Shown here: in pieces, positions 50,925 to 52,236 of the stretch
Layout of the letters: each line of letters opens with the position of its first letter
How positions within the stretch are numbered: the stretch's first letter is position 1
IMG/VR virus record: IMGVR_UViG_3300006921_000023
Location: 1 to 52,236 of that record
Strand: one strand, 5' to 3'
From: a virus
DNA: 52,236 nucleotides
Notes under the pieces: model-generated
The model's database searches: none
Told to the model about the DNA's origin: nothing
Seen by the model: the letters and a program-made list of their open reading frames with translations, nothing else
Made by a program: the position numbers and the translations under genes

Positions 50925-52236
50925 ACTGTTCTTCCGTTTTCGTACACAAACTTTACAGTTGGAAATCTTAAAGAATGTTCTCCATCCTTATTAGTAGTTT
51001 CCTCAAAGTATTGTACTGTTATTGTTTTACCTAATAGGTCTTCAGGATTGTAGAAGTACTTTATTCTCTGTTCTTGAGACCATCCCGATCCTACCTTTAC
51101 TATATTACCTTTGTGCTCTATCTCTACAGCAGCAAGCATTTCTCTTTCCGTTTCTAATCCAGTGACACTATCTATAACTCTATGCCTCTCTATTATTAGA
51201 TTGTTAACTGTATACTCTGCATCATGGAACTTCTTCACTTTTAATAGGCTGTTAGTTCTCTTACCTTCATATCCAACATCCTCTCTAATCATAAGACCTT
51301 CCCAACCTTGTTTAGAAGCTGTTGTGCATAATGATTGGAAATGTGCATCAGTTGTAATTGGCCATTGCTCTAATATACTAACATGATCCAAGTTCGATAT
51401 ACCAATCGTATTGTTGTAGTACTTAACACAAGCGGCTATTCTATCTTGCAAAGGAACAATACTACATTGACTGAAAAAGTCTTCAGCTGTAATCATATCA
51501 AATATCTTAAACATTGGATTATCTATCTGATGATCTTTTCTCTTAATCTGTTTCATAATACCTTGGAAGTCTTCATTACCATCTTCATCCATTAGACAGA
51601 TCTCTCCATCAAACACCACACCGTGAAGATCATTTGTTTCACAGAAGTGTTGAATATCATCTTGAATCTTTTGTAATGTTTCAAACTCATTACCTTGTCT
51701 AGAATATAACTTTACATTACAATCTTCATCTACTAGAGCTAAACATCTTACACCATCTAACTTCCTAGATGCAAACCAATGTTGTGTTTCGAAATCAACC
51801 TTCTTAGCTTGCTTGTCATACGGTTGCGCTAATGCAACTTTGAACTCAGGAATCAATCCTGGTATAGCTTTATTGATACTAGAGTCTGTTCTAGTTTTAA
51901 GATTCTTATCTATGATACACCAAAACAATTCTTTGTAAGGATTGTTATGAACTTCCTCTCCAAAATCTAAACCATCTGCATAAGCATTGCAAGCTGCAAT
52001 AGCATCATGACCAGTGAGCTCTCTGTTAGCTAACTTATCAAGTAAAATGAATAAACTAGCATAAGCTATATCAGCTTTTAAGTCTGAATTCTTTTTACAG
52101 TTCTTACTTGTTACATTGAACTTCATAAAAGGATTGTAAGTGTAGTGTAATACGTTCTTGATAAACTCATTATCTTTATACGATTTGATTATATCAATCT
52201 TTTCGTTCTTTGAGTTTGTATTGTTTAACTCTGAGA
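50921..52236 (-). CDS. ATP-dependent DNA ligase, gp30-like (N-terminus outside window)
   Basis: The frame is open to the right edge, giving at least 438 residues. The nucleotidyltransferase motifs are clear: motif I KLDG with the AMP-accepting lysine, motif III FDGEICL, IIIa FKIFDMI, IV EGLMIRED and V LLKVKKF. An OB-fold follows. The ATG at 52126 is probably not the start: the upstream residues (KSYKDNEFIKNVLHYTYNP) align with residues near the N-terminus of T4 gp30 (LEKNKDNELLKRVYRLTYS), so the true start is beyond the window. The enzyme seals nicks in phage replication and recombination. It ends in an ATGA overlap with a 42-aa gene. Confidence 0.95.
   Translation of the reverse strand, partial: SELNNTNSKNEKIDIIKSYKDNEFIKNVLHYTYNPFMKFNVTSKNCKKNSDLKADIAYASLFILLDKLANRELTGHDAIAACNAYADGLDFGEEVHNNPYKELFWCIIDKNLKTRTDSSINKAIPGLIPEFKVALAQPYDKQAKKVDFETQHWFASRKLDGVRCLALVDEDCNVKLYSRQGNEFETLQKIQDDIQHFCETNDLHGVVFDGEICLMDEDGNEDFQGIMKQIKRKDHQIDNPMFKIFDMITAEDFFSQCSIVPLQDRIAACVKYYNNTIGISNLDHVSILEQWPITTDAHFQSLCTTASKQGWEGLMIREDVGYEGKRTNSLLKVKKFHDAEYTVNNLIIERHRVIDSVTGLETEREMLAAVEIEHKGNIVKVGSGWSQEQRIKYFYNPEDLLGKTITVQYFEETTNKDGEHSLRFPTVKFVYENGRTV

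Noticed and set aside
1-52236. CRISPR arrays, insertion sequences, integrase or attachment sites
   Set aside because: No regularly spaced direct repeats, transposase motifs, terminal inverted repeats or integrase motifs were seen; the repeats found are inside fibre genes or are short tandem copies.

Overview
The window is a piece of a large, AT-rich, tailed phage genome of the T4-like myovirus type, most likely marine or environmental. Every gene I can support lies on the minus strand, so the window is read from right (52 kb) to left (1). T4-type landmarks are an ATP-dependent DNA ligase (gp30), a late sigma factor (gp55), baseplate proteins of the gp5, gp25 and gp6 families, a DnaG-type primase and a gp47/gp46 (Mre11/Rad50) pair, which here is one fused polypeptide. 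The host cannot be read directly. A tmRNA tag of the form GE...AMAA and several early genes with A-rich leaders and no Shine-Dalgarno hint at a Bacteroidota host; this is inference.

Layout. (1) 52236-47139: DNA ligase (its 5' end is outside the window), a run of small unknown proteins, a circularly permuted tmRNA gene at about 48600-48812, an Hsp20 chaperone, a DUF2061 membrane protein, a rho-independent terminator and a small helical protein. (2) 47131-41564: four-helix membrane protein, zinc-ribbon protein, 5'(3')-deoxyribonucleotidase, small protein, ClpP-type protease, membrane-anchored SLT transglycosylase, HD phosphohydrolase, small membrane protein, gp55-type sigma factor. (3) 41519-20752: the baseplate and tail module (gp5 hub, coiled-coil protein, gp25, gp6), then large structural proteins, several with LamG/ConA-like, Ig-like or jelly-roll modules. 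(4) 20751-16231: T7-type endonuclease I, primase and the Mre11-Rad50 fusion, placed between structural genes. (5) 16189-1: three giant fibre-like proteins (1153, 1449 and more than 2790 aa); the last runs off the left edge.

Genes are tightly packed (1-nt and 4-nt stop/start overlaps are common). No stretch over 300 bases lacks a gene; the longest gap between protein genes (about 48577-48807) is filled by the tmRNA. Two promoter-like classes are visible: TTG(N20)TATATT (-35/-10 with a 17-nt spacer) before right-hand genes, and a recurrent ATATTTAT motif just upstream of many structural genes, a candidate late promoter for the gp55-like factor.

The most striking element is the tmRNA. Its acceptor/T-arm part precedes its 5' end by a 19-nt loop, its acceptor stem has the alanine-specific G3-U70 pair, and it carries a 10-residue tag, GEQVEMAMAA, followed by an H-type pseudoknot. 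With ClpP and Hsp20 within about 5 kb, the phage appears to carry part of a ribosome-rescue and protein-quality-control system of its own.
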